64,000 bases of DNA from NCBI RefSeq assembly GCF_030268685.1, contig NZ_BSRQ01000012.1:62001-126000 (forward strand). Reading direction: 5' to 3'. The notes under the pieces are model-generated. The model was given only the letters and a program-made list of their open reading frames with translations, was not told the DNA's origin and did no database searches. Both the position numbers and the translations under genes were made by a program. Positions 25,285 to 32,947 of the stretch are shown here, in pieces; position 1 is the first letter of the stretch, and each line of letters opens with the position of its first letter. The stretch is from Microtetraspora sp. NBRC 13810 (GTDB lineage: Bacteria; Actinomycetota; Actinomycetes; Streptosporangiales; Streptosporangiaceae).

Positions 25285-25404
25285 GTGGCCTGGATCAGTC
25301 CTCGTCGCCCTCGAGTGGCCTGGATCAGTCCTCGTCGCCCTCGAGTGGCCTGGATCAGTCCTCGTCGCCCTCGAGTGGCCTGGATCAGTCCTCGTCGCCC
25401 TCGA
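25285..25404 (-). repeat. Four perfect 30-bp tandem repeats across the SpoOM stop codon
   Basis: Units start at 25285, 25315, 25345 and 25375, each 30 bp and identical. A unit begins GTGGCCTGGATCAGTCC on the plus strand. Read on the minus strand it holds the last codons of SpoOM (EGDED) and its TGA stop. Three further copies of the same tail and stop follow downstream of the real stop. The copies are contiguous, with no spacers, so this is not CRISPR. The perfect identity indicates recent expansion. Confidence 0.92.
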
Positions 25405-26344
25405 AGAAGTCGCCGACCTCGTCGATGGCCTCCGCCGCGACAAATCCGGCCACCACCCCCGCCGCGCCCGCGGCGACGACGGTCCCCATCCCCGGGCCGC
25501 CGTGGCGGTGGTGGTGGTGGTCGTCGTCGTGGTGGTAGTGGCTGTGGCCGCCGTGGTCACCGCCGTAATGGTGCTGCTGCGAGAGCCTGGACAGCCAGGC
25601 GTGGATCTCGCCCGCCCAGTCCATCCGCAGGGCGTCGTCGTGCGACACGTGGAAGCGGCCGACGGAGTCGCCGCCGGAGCCGAACATGCCGCCCCGCTTG
25701 TCGGCCTCCAGGATGATCTCCACGGAGCCGGGGTCGGCGACGAAGGTCAGCTCGATCTCGTTGACCCGCCCGGCGAAGTCGGCCGGCGGGTAGAACTCGA
25801 TCTCCTGGAAGAACGGCAGCTGCTGGTGCACGCCGTGCAGCCGGCCCACCTCCAGGTCGGCCCCCTTGAACCGGCACCCCAGTTGCCCGAACGCCTCCAG
25901 CACCCGGGTCTGCGCGGGCAGCGGGCTGATCGACACCGGGTCGAGGTCGCCCTTGTCCACCGCCTTGGCGATGGCCAGCTCGGTGCGCACGCCCAGGGCC
26001 ATGCCGTGCAGCGGCTGCCCGTCGACCTCGGTGATCGGCGTCTCCCACGGCACCGGGAGCTGGAACGGGACGGTCCGCTCCTCGCCCTTCGCGAGCCGGA
26101 ACGGCCCCGAGACGTCACCGCGGAAGAACTCCAGCACACCGGACGACTCGCCCTCCGCGTGCTCGGCCTCCACCCTGGCGACCAGCCCGAGGGTGACCCG
26201 CTCGATCTCGGCTTCGAAATCGCCGCCCTTGATCCGCACCTCACCGGTGAGGATGCCCCCCGGCAGCACACGCGGGGTGGACAGCACGGTGTCCACCGAC
26301 GGGGCCCCGACGCCGAAGGCGCCCAACATCCGTTTGAAGACCAC
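25385..26344 (-). CDS. SpoOM family sporulation protein, His-rich C-terminus
   Basis: 319 residues from GTG 26344, with GAGAGG upstream. The first 230 residues are the arrestin-like SpoOM fold (VFKRMLGAFGVGAPSVDTVLSTPRVLPGGILTGEVRIKGG, VPFQLPVPWETPITEV). In Bacillus SpoOM influences entry to sporulation; actinomycete homologues are common but poorly studied. The tail is unusual: a His/Asp-rich stretch (HHYGGDHGGHSHYHHDDD followed by HHHHRHGG) that could bind metal, then a Gly/Ala-rich hydrophobic helix (GTVVAAGAAGVVAGFVAAEA) and an acidic end. The stop codon lies in the fourth 30-bp repeat. Confidence 0.85.
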   Translation of the reverse strand: MVFKRMLGAFGVGAPSVDTVLSTPRVLPGGILTGEVRIKGGDFEAEIERVTLGLVARVEAEHAEGESSGVLEFFRGDVSGPFRLAKGEERTVPFQLPVPWETPITEVDGQPLHGMALGVRTELAIAKAVDKGDLDPVSISPLPAQTRVLEAFGQLGCRFKGADLEVGRLHGVHQQLPFFQEIEFYPPADFAGRVNEIELTFVADPGSVEIILEADKRGGMFGSGGDSVGRFHVSHDDALRMDWAGEIHAWLSRLSQQHHYGGDHGGHSHYHHDDDHHHHRHGGPGMGTVVAAGAAGVVAGFVAAEAIDEVGDFFEGDED

Positions 26345-26510
26345 GGATTCCTCTCTCCCTCGCAGAGCCTGCATTGACCGACTGGGAAACGGCCGGGGAA
26401 GGGCTCCGGTTCCCAGATCGTGAAGGTGTCGGATTTCCGCCAGCAGGATGTCCGAGAAGCCGGAATGCTTGGCGTACGACTTGGCCCTGACGCACGGAAG
26501 GAAGCGCAGC

Positions 26511-26996
26511 ATGGACCGGGTGCACACCGTGATCGACAGCCCGATGGGGCCGCTGACCCTCGTGGCCGACCGCGGCGCGCTCGCGGGCGTCTACATGGAC
26601 TCCCAGCTCTACCGCCCGCCGCAGGAGACCTTCGGCGTGCGCGACGACGAGCCGCTCGCCGAGGCCGCCGGGCAGCTGGCGGAGTACTTCGAGGGGCGCA
26701 GGACCGTCTTCGACCTCCCGATGCGCCTGTCCGGCACGCCGTTCCAGCGCACGGTCTGGGCCGCCCTGCAGGAGATCCCGTACGGCGAGACCGCCACGTA
26801 CGGCGAGCTGGCCGCGCGGATCGGCCGGCCGGGGTCGGCCAGGGCGGTCGGGCACGCCAACGGCCGCAACCCCGCCGGCATCATCGTGCCCTGCCACCGC
26901 CTGGTCGGCTCCACCGGCGAGCTGCGCGGCTACGGCGGCGGCATCGACCGCAAGGAACGCCTCCTCGCCTTCGAGCGGCGCGGCGGCACACCGTGA
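26511..26996 (+). CDS. ogt: Methylated-DNA--protein-cysteine S-methyltransferase
   Basis: 161 residues. It removes methyl groups from O6-methylguanine in a suicide reaction. The active-site motif IIVPCHRLVG places the acceptor at Cys128. The helix-turn-helix region YGETATYGELAARIGRPGSARAVGHANGRNP is intact, and the N-terminal Ogt domain (HTVIDSPMGPLTLVAD) is short. The start is ATG 26511 with GGAAGGAAGC upstream. It is divergent from SpoOM and has no adjacent ada regulator. Confidence 0.92.
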   Translation: MDRVHTVIDSPMGPLTLVADRGALAGVYMDSQLYRPPQETFGVRDDEPLAEAAGQLAEYFEGRRTVFDLPMRLSGTPFQRTVWAALQEIPYGETATYGELAARIGRPGSARAVGHANGRNPAGIIVPCHRLVGSTGELRGYGGGIDRKERLLAFERRGGTP

Positions 26997-27167
26997 CCGG
27001 GCGAACGCGGACCGTGGCAAGGCGCGCTCCGGATGGCGGAAACTCGGGAACGTGTTCTGTGGCAAACCGGGCGGCACCCGGATAGCTTGCTAGGCTGCAA
27101 AGAACCGTTAGAACCGGGCGTCGTCTCACCCCGGCAGGTGAGACCGTCGAAGAAGTGGGGTCACACC

Positions 27168-27287
27168 GTGAAGAAGCTGCTCGTTCTGGCGCTGGTCGCT
27201 CTTGGGGGGCTGCTCGTCTGGCGCAAGGTGCAGGCCGACCGCGCCGAGCTTGATCTGTGGACCGAGGCGACCGGCAGCGACAACTGA
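27168..27287 (+). CDS. DLW-39 family protein
   Basis: A 39-residue protein from GTG 27168, starting MKKLLVLALVALGGLLVW and ending with the eponymous DLW motif (AELDLWTEATGSDN). DLW-39 is a tiny, highly conserved actinobacterial family whose name records both the motif and the length. One N-terminal hydrophobic helix suggests membrane anchoring. In many actinobacteria it lies near the gyrase genes; here it precedes a HAD hydrolase. The function is unknown. Confidence 0.88.
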   Translation: MKKLLVLALVALGGLLVWRKVQADRAELDLWTEATGSDN

Positions 27288-27346
27288 CCGTCTCGGCCGC
27301 CGTAACGCGGGTGTCCCTGATCCACGAACGCGACGGAGGGGTAGGC

Positions 27347-28075
27347 ATGACCACGGCCACGCCCGTCAGGTTGGCGTGTCTGGATCTCGCAGGCACCACG
27401 ATCGGTGACATCGCCATGGTCGAACGCGCGTTCACCGAGGCGATCGCCACGCAGGGCATCGTCCCCGGGACCGGGGCCTACGCACGTGCCATGGTGCACG
27501 TGCACCGGGCCCGGGGATGCCCCAAGATCGACGTCTTCCGGGGCATCTTCCCCGGCAACGAGGCGCAGGCCCAGGCGGCCAACCTGACGTTCGAGCGATC
27601 CTACGAGGGCGCGATCGAGCGAGCCGGCCTGGTCCCGTTGCCCGGCACCGTCGAAGCCCTCGACAAGCTCCGCGGCGCCGACATCAAGATCGCTCTGATC
27701 ACCGGCTTCAGCCGCGGCACCCTGGGCAGGGTCCTCGCCAACATCGACTGGTTCGACAAGGTCGACCTGGCCATCTGCCCCGAAGACGCCGGCCGCGGCC
27801 GCCCCTGGCCGGACATGGTGCTGACCGCCGTCCTCCGCCTCGGCATCGCCGACGTCCGCGAGGTCGCCGTCGCCGGCGACTCCGAGAGCGACATGCTGTG
27901 CGGCAGACGCGCAGGCGCCCCCATCGTCGCCGGCGTCCTCACCGGCGTCCACAGCAAGGACCGCCTTCTCAAAGGCGGCGCCACCCACATCCTCGACTCC
28001 ATAGCCGACTTCCCCACCCTCCTCCTCGACACCCCCCACCCCGCCGAATCCCATACAGAGGCACGGCGAAGCTAA
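27347..28075 (+). CDS. Phosphonatase-like HAD hydrolase
   Basis: 242 residues from ATG 27347, with GGAGGGG upstream. The first motif is LACLDLAGTT: nucleophile D13 is present but the position two residues later is Ala15 instead of Asp. That is the pattern of the phosphonatase branch, which uses a Schiff-base Lys in the cap instead of the general acid. The cap contains ARAMVHVHRARGCPKIDVFRGIF with a candidate Lys. Motif III/IV residues lie at CPEDAGRGRPWPDMV and VAVAGDSESDMLCGRRAG. The likely substrate is a phosphonate or a phosphorylated metabolite. No phn genes are adjacent. Confidence 0.82.
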   Translation: MTTATPVRLACLDLAGTTIGDIAMVERAFTEAIATQGIVPGTGAYARAMVHVHRARGCPKIDVFRGIFPGNEAQAQAANLTFERSYEGAIERAGLVPLPGTVEALDKLRGADIKIALITGFSRGTLGRVLANIDWFDKVDLAICPEDAGRGRPWPDMVLTAVLRLGIADVREVAVAGDSESDMLCGRRAGAPIVAGVLTGVHSKDRLLKGGATHILDSIADFPTLLLDTPHPAESHTEARRS

Positions 28076-28103
28076 GACGCAGCACAGCGGGACCCTCAGA
28101 CAG

Positions 28104-28392
28104 CGAAACCTCCACACTCGGAGCCCGCGGCGGCAGCGAAACGCGGACACAGGGATCCTGCACCCAAAACCTCCACACTGCACTCCACGAGGGCACCACG
28201 ACGGCGAACGTGGCACGGCGGAGCTCCAGGGCCACGAACCCTCCACACCGGGGTCCGCGTCGGCGGCGAGATGTGGAGGGCGAGACGTGCACGGCGAGAC
28301 GCGGATGGCGAGACGTGGACACAGGCAGCCGCCACCCCAAAGCCTCCACGCTGCAATCAACAAGGGCGCCGCGACGGTGAGACGTGGTACGG
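28104..28392. repeat. Non-coding degenerate repeat array between HAD and nitrilase genes
   Basis: The 400-bp gap 28076-28474 holds no gene I recognise. Variants of AAACCTCCACACTG occur at about 28105, 28166, 28236 and 28338. Each is followed by a second motif of the type GGCGARACGTGGACACAGG (about 28134, 28202, 28307 and 28375). Within it, 28266-28321 is a 14-bp tandem repeat with four units of GCGAGAYGTGGAYG type. The two motifs alternate, so the region looks like a decayed 60-100 bp repeat. Its function is unknown. Confidence 0.65.
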
Positions 28393-28474
28393 CGGTGCCC
28401 GGCGCCCCCGTACGGCGCCCAGGGAGAGACCGCCCCAAAGGCGGCACAGAAGCCGGCTGCTAACGTGCGGCCCC

Positions 28475-29314
28475 GTGACCCCCACACACCCCATCCGCAT
28501 CGCCGCCGCACAGGCCCAGGCGATGCCAGGCGACGTAGACGCCAACGCGGCAACCGTGGCCGCGATGGTGACCCAGGCCGGCGCCGACGTCATCGTCTTC
28601 CCCGAGAAGTTCCTCACCGGCTACGAACCCGCCCTCATCCAATCCGCCCCCACCCGCCACGCCGTACAGCGGGACGACCCCCGCCTCACCCCCATCACCA
28701 CCGCCTGCCGGGAGACCGCCACCGTCGCCATCGTCGGGGCCGCCGTCCTGGACGAGGACGACCTGTACGTCTCCGCCCTCGTGATCGGCCGCGACGGCCG
28801 CCTCGTCACCCGCTACGACAAGCAGATGCTCTTCAAGCACGAGCAGCAGGTCTACCGCCCCGGCAAGGCGGGCTGCACCCTCGATGTGGATGGCTGGCGC
28901 CTCGGCCTCGGTATCTGCTACGACTCAGGCTTCCCCGAACACGCCCGCGCCGCCGCCCTCGACGGCTGCCACGCCTACGTCGTGGGCGCCCTGTTCAGCG
29001 TCGGCCACGGCTACCACGAGTCGCGTACGTGGTTCCCCGCCCGCGCCCTCGACAACACCTGCTACGCCGTACTCTCCAACCACATCGGCCGCACCGGCGG
29101 CTGGGACACCTGCGGCGCCAGCGCCATCTGGGGCCCGGACGGCCACCTGATCACCGAAGCGTCCCCCACCCACCCCGAGATCATCACCGCCACCCTCGAC
29201 CCCCACACCCTCCAAACCACCCGCGCCACCGAAACCCTCCTCCACGACCTCACCCACCACCCCCTGCCCCCCACCCCACGCACCCACCACGCAATCCCTC
29301 ACCCCCGACCCTGA
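28475..29314 (+). CDS. Carbon-nitrogen hydrolase (nitrilase superfamily)
   Basis: 279 residues from GTG 28475. The catalytic triad is E44 (VFPEKFLTGYE), K116 (RYDKQMLFKHE) and C148 (LGICYDSGFPE). This is the general amidase/carbamoylase branch rather than a true nitrilase. The C-terminus is a low-complexity His/Pro/Thr-rich tail (HHPLPPTPRTHHAIPHPRP). It hydrolyses a small amide or carbamoyl compound. The upstream repeat array separates it from the HAD gene, and the tRNA-Ala follows 200 bp later. Confidence 0.88.
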   Translation: MTPTHPIRIAAAQAQAMPGDVDANAATVAAMVTQAGADVIVFPEKFLTGYEPALIQSAPTRHAVQRDDPRLTPITTACRETATVAIVGAAVLDEDDLYVSALVIGRDGRLVTRYDKQMLFKHEQQVYRPGKAGCTLDVDGWRLGLGICYDSGFPEHARAAALDGCHAYVVGALFSVGHGYHESRTWFPARALDNTCYAVLSNHIGRTGGWDTCGASAIWGPDGHLITEASPTHPEIITATLDPHTLQTTRATETLLHDLTHHPLPPTPRTHHAIPHPRP

Positions 29315-29512
29315 CCCCGCCCCCCATCCGCCCCCAAGACAGACTCGCCGCCGTCACCCCCCCGGCACCGGTTCTCACAGATCACCCCGAGCCCCCTCCC
29401 AGAACGCACCCGCCAAGGACGCGCCCCCGCATATCAAGTGGCGCGAAGACGGCCCGATTGCTACCGTGTACGACCGGAGCCCAGAACCATCACGCCAGGC
29501 CACGGCTCCCGC

Positions 29513-29588
29513 GGGGCCTTAGCTCAGCTGGCAGAGCGCCTGCTTTGCAAGCAGGATGTCAGGAGTTCGAATCTCCTAGGCTCCACCA
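29513..29588 (+). tRNA. tRNA-Ala (TGC)
   Basis: The acceptor stem pairs GGGGCCT with AGGCTCC (one G-U pair). The D arm contains TAGCTCAGCTGGCAGAGC. The anticodon stem-loop CCTGCTTTGCAAGCAGG has anticodon TGC, and the T arm is AGGAGTTCGAATCTCCT. The discriminator is A29585 followed by an encoded CCA to 29588. Its 3' half is the core of the direct repeats at 40760 and 43615, so it is the attachment site for integrated elements and is restored intact after integration. Confidence 0.97.
29544..29585 (+). repeat. Direct repeat DR1: attL core in the tRNA-Ala 3' end
   Basis: This 42-bp core runs from TTTGCAAGCAGGATGTC to CTAGGCTCCA, from the anticodon loop to the end of the tRNA. It recurs with one mismatch at 40760-40801 and with one mismatch plus a 2-bp insertion at 43615-43658. 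Downstream sequence (29586-29653) is about 85 percent like the sequence after the third copy, by eye, so the element end next to the core is conserved too. Confidence 0.88.
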
Positions 29589-29654
29589 CCATCAGCCCAG
29601 GTCAGAGCACCACGGTCGGCCTGGGCTTCGTGCTGCTGCGGCGATCTGAGAGCC

Positions 29655-29680
29655 GTACAGCAGCGAAGTACAGCAACGGC
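29655..29680 (+). promoter_or_regulatory. Left arm-type site of element 1
   Basis: Two GTACAGCA words separated by five bases, followed by ACGGC, lie about 70 bp inside the left end of element 1. The same arrangement recurs at 40654-40679 near the right end with one or two changes. Such paired short repeats flanking an att core are the usual form of tyrosine-integrase arm sites. Function is inferred. Confidence 0.55.
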
Positions 29681-29772
29681 CACTGCCTCCTCCCGGCGCA
29701 GGTTGCTCGGCACGTCGCCGTGCCGTCAGCGCGACCAGGTCATCAAGCAGCGCGACGCACTCGGGACGTGAG

Positions 29773-30081
29773 GTGGCCAGTGCCGAGAGGCGCAGGCCGT
29801 ACGGGGTCTTCGTGAGTTCCTGTCTGGCGCCGCACGTCGCTCTTGAGCAGGCCGGGTGTGTCCGGCTGGACTGGATCCAGCCACGAGGGGATACGCGGCA
29901 CAGGGTGATCGCCTGGACGTGCCATTGTCAGGACGTCGTGTTTGAGGTGTGCACAGCCGGCGGGCTCAGCTACCTCAGGCGTACAAATCAAGGCCGGCTC
30001 TCCACACACGAAACTCACCGGGTATCCGTCTGCGAGGGCTGGGGCATGTGGCTCGCGCTTCTGACAGGGCAAGCAGCGTAG
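29773..30081 (+). CDS. Small conserved actinomycete protein, element-associated
   Basis: 102 residues from GTG 29773. The C-terminal part (HRVIAWTCHCQDVVFEVCTAGGLSYLRRT, ending WGMWLALLTGQAA) resembles a family of short actinomycete proteins of unknown role with a CxC pair and a LLTGxA ending. I know it only as a hypothetical family. It is the first gene of element 1, next to the left arm, and is separated from the AIPR gene by about 630 bp without a recognised gene. GTGAG just upstream is a weak ribosome-binding site. Confidence 0.5.
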   Translation: MASAERRRPYGVFVSSCLAPHVALEQAGCVRLDWIQPRGDTRHRVIAWTCHCQDVVFEVCTAGGLSYLRRTNQGRLSTHETHRVSVCEGWGMWLALLTGQAA

Positions 30082-30711
30082 AACTTACAGCGGGACGAGC
30101 GCTGCATCGAGGCCGTTGCCGCGCTTCGGACCAACGGGGACACGAGCAGGCGACTCAAGATCACAAAATCGCCCGGTCTGCTGGATGAGAACTTTCTCTA
30201 CGTCCTTAAAGGCGGGGCCCACCGCGCGTGAACGGTCGGCGGCCGCGCTGCGGCTCTCCGGCCGGTCGCGACCGCCGCCGCTCACGCGCTGAGGAATGCC
30301 AAGCGGCAGCCTCAGGTGAGAAAACTTTCGGCAGCCTGGATGTCCTGTCCGTAAGGCTGCCGCGCGGCTTCCGTTCCTCAGGCCTGGCGGCCTTGCGGTA
30401 CGGGTCCACTTGCCATCGAATGAAGGCGTGAGCCGCGACCGAAAGTCCCGTGGGGCGGAAGCTCTGCGCGAACGCTCCGGCAACTCGTGTTAGGTCCGGG
30501 ATGCGCCCAGACACCCGAGCCCGCTCGAAATCGTCGCTTACAGCAGAGTCGAGACGTCAGGAGACTCAGCGGCCGGAGGCTTACGGGCAGCAGCGGGAAC
30601 GAGGATCACCTCCCCACGCTCCCGGTCGGCCACGGTAACGAATGGACCCGCACAGATCCGCTGTAGCGGCCGACCCCCTATCGTCCTAAAGAGCATGACG
30701 CTGCTGGCAAC
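30082..30711. other. Gene-poor stretch of element 1
   Basis: I see no gene here. Open frames on both strands (for example minus 30085-30483) lack recognisable motifs and a convincing ribosome-binding site. A missing integrase or excisionase would be expected near this end, but no tyrosine recombinase R-H-R-Y pattern or serine recombinase motif can be read in any frame. The stretch probably represents decayed element backbone. Confidence 0.5.
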
Positions 30712-32838
30712 CTACTCGTCATAGCCTTCTTCGCGTTGCGCGAGGACATCGAGCGCCAGTTGCCAGAGGGTGCCTTCCCCCTTGATCGCCCAACGAGAAG
30801 GTCCTTGAACCGCGACCGGACGCACCTCGGGATCCCAGCTCGCTCTGTTCCAGATCTCCGTCACCAGGCCTGTCGGCGAGTAGTTCTTGCCATCAACGGC
30901 CCAGACGAGTGGCTTGGAGCGATCGTTGGTCCATGCCGCCTGGCCTCGGCGAGAATCTTCAGCCAGCCAACGCTCGATAGCCTCACGCTCAGGCTTGGTG
31001 GCACACTCGAACGCCAGGATGGCGCCTTCTTGGATTCGTCCAGCATCCACGAGGGTGGGGACCGCGTTCGGTCGTCTCGGACGCTTCGGGCGGGGTGCGG
31101 GCCTGTAGTCGGCCGGCAGGTCGGGGACGAGTGCGGTATCCGCCACATGGGCTACAACGAGATCGACGAGCTGCACGCAGCGAGAAGGGTTCATGATCGT
31201 GCTGCTGATAAAGGATGTGACTCCAAATTCGGAGTCGATCGCAACGATCAACCAGGTCAGGATGGAAGCAACCAGGTCCGGGATTCTCGCGAGCACCGAC
31301 GTGAGGTCATAGTCGGGCGTGTCGATGCCTTCTAGATCAATGCATCTGAACACGATGTGAGTGACCAGAAAATCTGCCTGATCAGCCACAGACCGGGCGC
31401 GTCCTGTCCACTGGATCTTGGCGTCTTGGAGGGCCGCGCCTACAGCCCTCATGATGACGACGGAGTGCCAGATCTGGAAGGCGCTGGGCGCGGGCTTGAA
31501 CAGGAGCGCGTAGGTTTCGGCCTCCCACAGGAGATCTGTGCTTCGCTTCGCTCGAACGGCTAGGTCGACCTTGCGGTGTGCGCACGCCAGCGCGGTCGCC
31601 GCCTGCACGACAGAACAGCCGGCCTCGGGAAGCGGGTCGGGCTCACCCCGCCGGAATGTATAGGTCTTGTCAAGCGAGAGGGCGAAGTCCTCGCGGATCT
31701 CGACCTGTGCTGGATCCAGCGCGACGACAAGGTCCCTCTGTTCAACACGGTTCTGAACATTCGTCGCCCGTGTGACGGAGTTGCCGAAACCCGCTGGGCA
31801 GTTACCCGTGCTGATGACCTTGACCGCGACATACGCCTCCGCGACCTGGTCAGGATTCCTACGCGCGGCCTCTGCGATGGCCGCTACAGTTTGGGCACCG
31901 TTAACCACACTCGCGCCATCCATGAGCACCTCGGCAGGACCCTTGTGACTCAGGCTCCATGCCTTCCGGTCGACGCGATCGCACAAGACAGTAATCCCGT
32001 TGTTGAAGTACCAGAAGTCGTCAGGGCTGGTGAGGAGAGTGTTCACCAGCTCGTGATTCACTGCGGTGAGACCCAGCGAGCGCCGGATGTTCTTCGAAAA
32101 GAGCCGATCTCCATTCGCCACGTACCACTGCGCGATTTCGACAGCCGACACCCGCCCCTGGTATGCATCGTAGGGCTCGCCGATGCGGAGCCATTCGTCC
32201 ATGTGAGCGCTCAGATGGATCGGTGGCTCCGCGAGCCCGTCTCGCACGGCTTCCCAGACGCGCTGGAGCGACCAAACATCATGGTCGAGCTTCTTGTCGA
32301 AGCCGACGTTGAACTCATCCTCTAGGGCGTGGAAGCGTTCCAACACCGCCGCGGACAGAGCCCCCTCACCCATGAGCACGACCACGAGCGTGATGCGGCC
32401 TCGCGGATCTGTGAGAACCGTCTTGACCTGCTCCGCATGTGCCTCAAACCGCTCGTTGAACCGCTCGAACTTCTGCTGGTCGATTGAGGTGAGCCCATCC
32501 CAGAACGCACGGGCGTCGTCGATGCCGAAGCCCGCGGTTCCTTTGTCCTTCCACTTGCTCTGGATCAAGAGCAAATGCAGGCCGTTGTCCGCGAACGCGA
32601 TCGCGTCGATGCCGACATCGTTTGCGCCATCAATGACGGCTTCAGCGGCTTGCTCTGGCGTGAGATCGGCAAGTCGCCGGGCGACGAAGGCCGCCAAGGC
32701 CCGGCTGAGGAACTTTCGCTCGAACTCCTCGGGCGCCATCTTCTTCGAGTCGGCCATGTGGATCAGGCCATCGAACTCCTTGTGCAGCGCGCCTGCGACG
32801 TGCTGAACTCGCAACGGCATCCCGCCTGGCTTGGCCAT
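30712..32838 (-). CDS. AIPR-family protein with Mrr-like nuclease motif
   Basis: 708 residues. Residues 65-100 read as a restriction-endonuclease core: GANDVGIDAIAFADNG, then LLLIQSKWK, giving D78 and Q93-S-K95 of the Mrr-type D...QxK site. The middle holds the AIPR (abortive infection phage resistance) motifs RVSAVEIAQWYVANGDRLFSKNIRRSLG, VNTLLTSPDDFWYFNNGITVL, and DGASVVNGAQTVAAI. The end (AGRIQEGAILAFEC and PLVWAVDGKNYSPTGLV) resembles a RAMA/DUF4357-type module found in restriction-modification proteins. ATG 32838 has AAGGGGAG upstream. It follows hsdM after 109 bp on the same strand, so it may be the last gene of the operon or have its own promoter. It is likely a phage-triggered effector. 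Confidence 0.85.
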   Translation of the reverse strand: MAKPGGMPLRVQHVAGALHKEFDGLIHMADSKKMAPEEFERKFLSRALAAFVARRLADLTPEQAAEAVIDGANDVGIDAIAFADNGLHLLLIQSKWKDKGTAGFGIDDARAFWDGLTSIDQQKFERFNERFEAHAEQVKTVLTDPRGRITLVVVLMGEGALSAAVLERFHALEDEFNVGFDKKLDHDVWSLQRVWEAVRDGLAEPPIHLSAHMDEWLRIGEPYDAYQGRVSAVEIAQWYVANGDRLFSKNIRRSLGLTAVNHELVNTLLTSPDDFWYFNNGITVLCDRVDRKAWSLSHKGPAEVLMDGASVVNGAQTVAAIAEAARRNPDQVAEAYVAVKVISTGNCPAGFGNSVTRATNVQNRVEQRDLVVALDPAQVEIREDFALSLDKTYTFRRGEPDPLPEAGCSVVQAATALACAHRKVDLAVRAKRSTDLLWEAETYALLFKPAPSAFQIWHSVVIMRAVGAALQDAKIQWTGRARSVADQADFLVTHIVFRCIDLEGIDTPDYDLTSVLARIPDLVASILTWLIVAIDSEFGVTSFISSTIMNPSRCVQLVDLVVAHVADTALVPDLPADYRPAPRPKRPRRPNAVPTLVDAGRIQEGAILAFECATKPEREAIERWLAEDSRRGQAAWTNDRSKPLVWAVDGKNYSPTGLVTEIWNRASWDPEVRPVAVQGPSRWAIKGEGTLWQLALDVLAQREEGYDE

Positions 32839-32947
32839 GATCTCCCCTTGTCGGAACGTGACAAAGAGATCATGGCACCGGCGGGGTGCAAATCTAGACC
32901 ATCCGGATGTTTATCCCCGGACATCCCGACCCATAGCTCCGAGGGCG

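Noticed and set aside
25285-25404. Possible CRISPR array
   Set aside because: The 30-bp units are directly adjacent with no unique spacers, and no cas genes are present in the window.
29743-30072. Minus-strand frame of 109 codons
   Set aside because: It has no ribosome-binding site or recognisable motif, while the plus-strand frame 29773-30081 has family-like motifs.
30082-30711. Integrase or excisionase at the left end of the island
   Set aside because: I looked in all frames for tyrosine or serine recombinase motifs and saw none.
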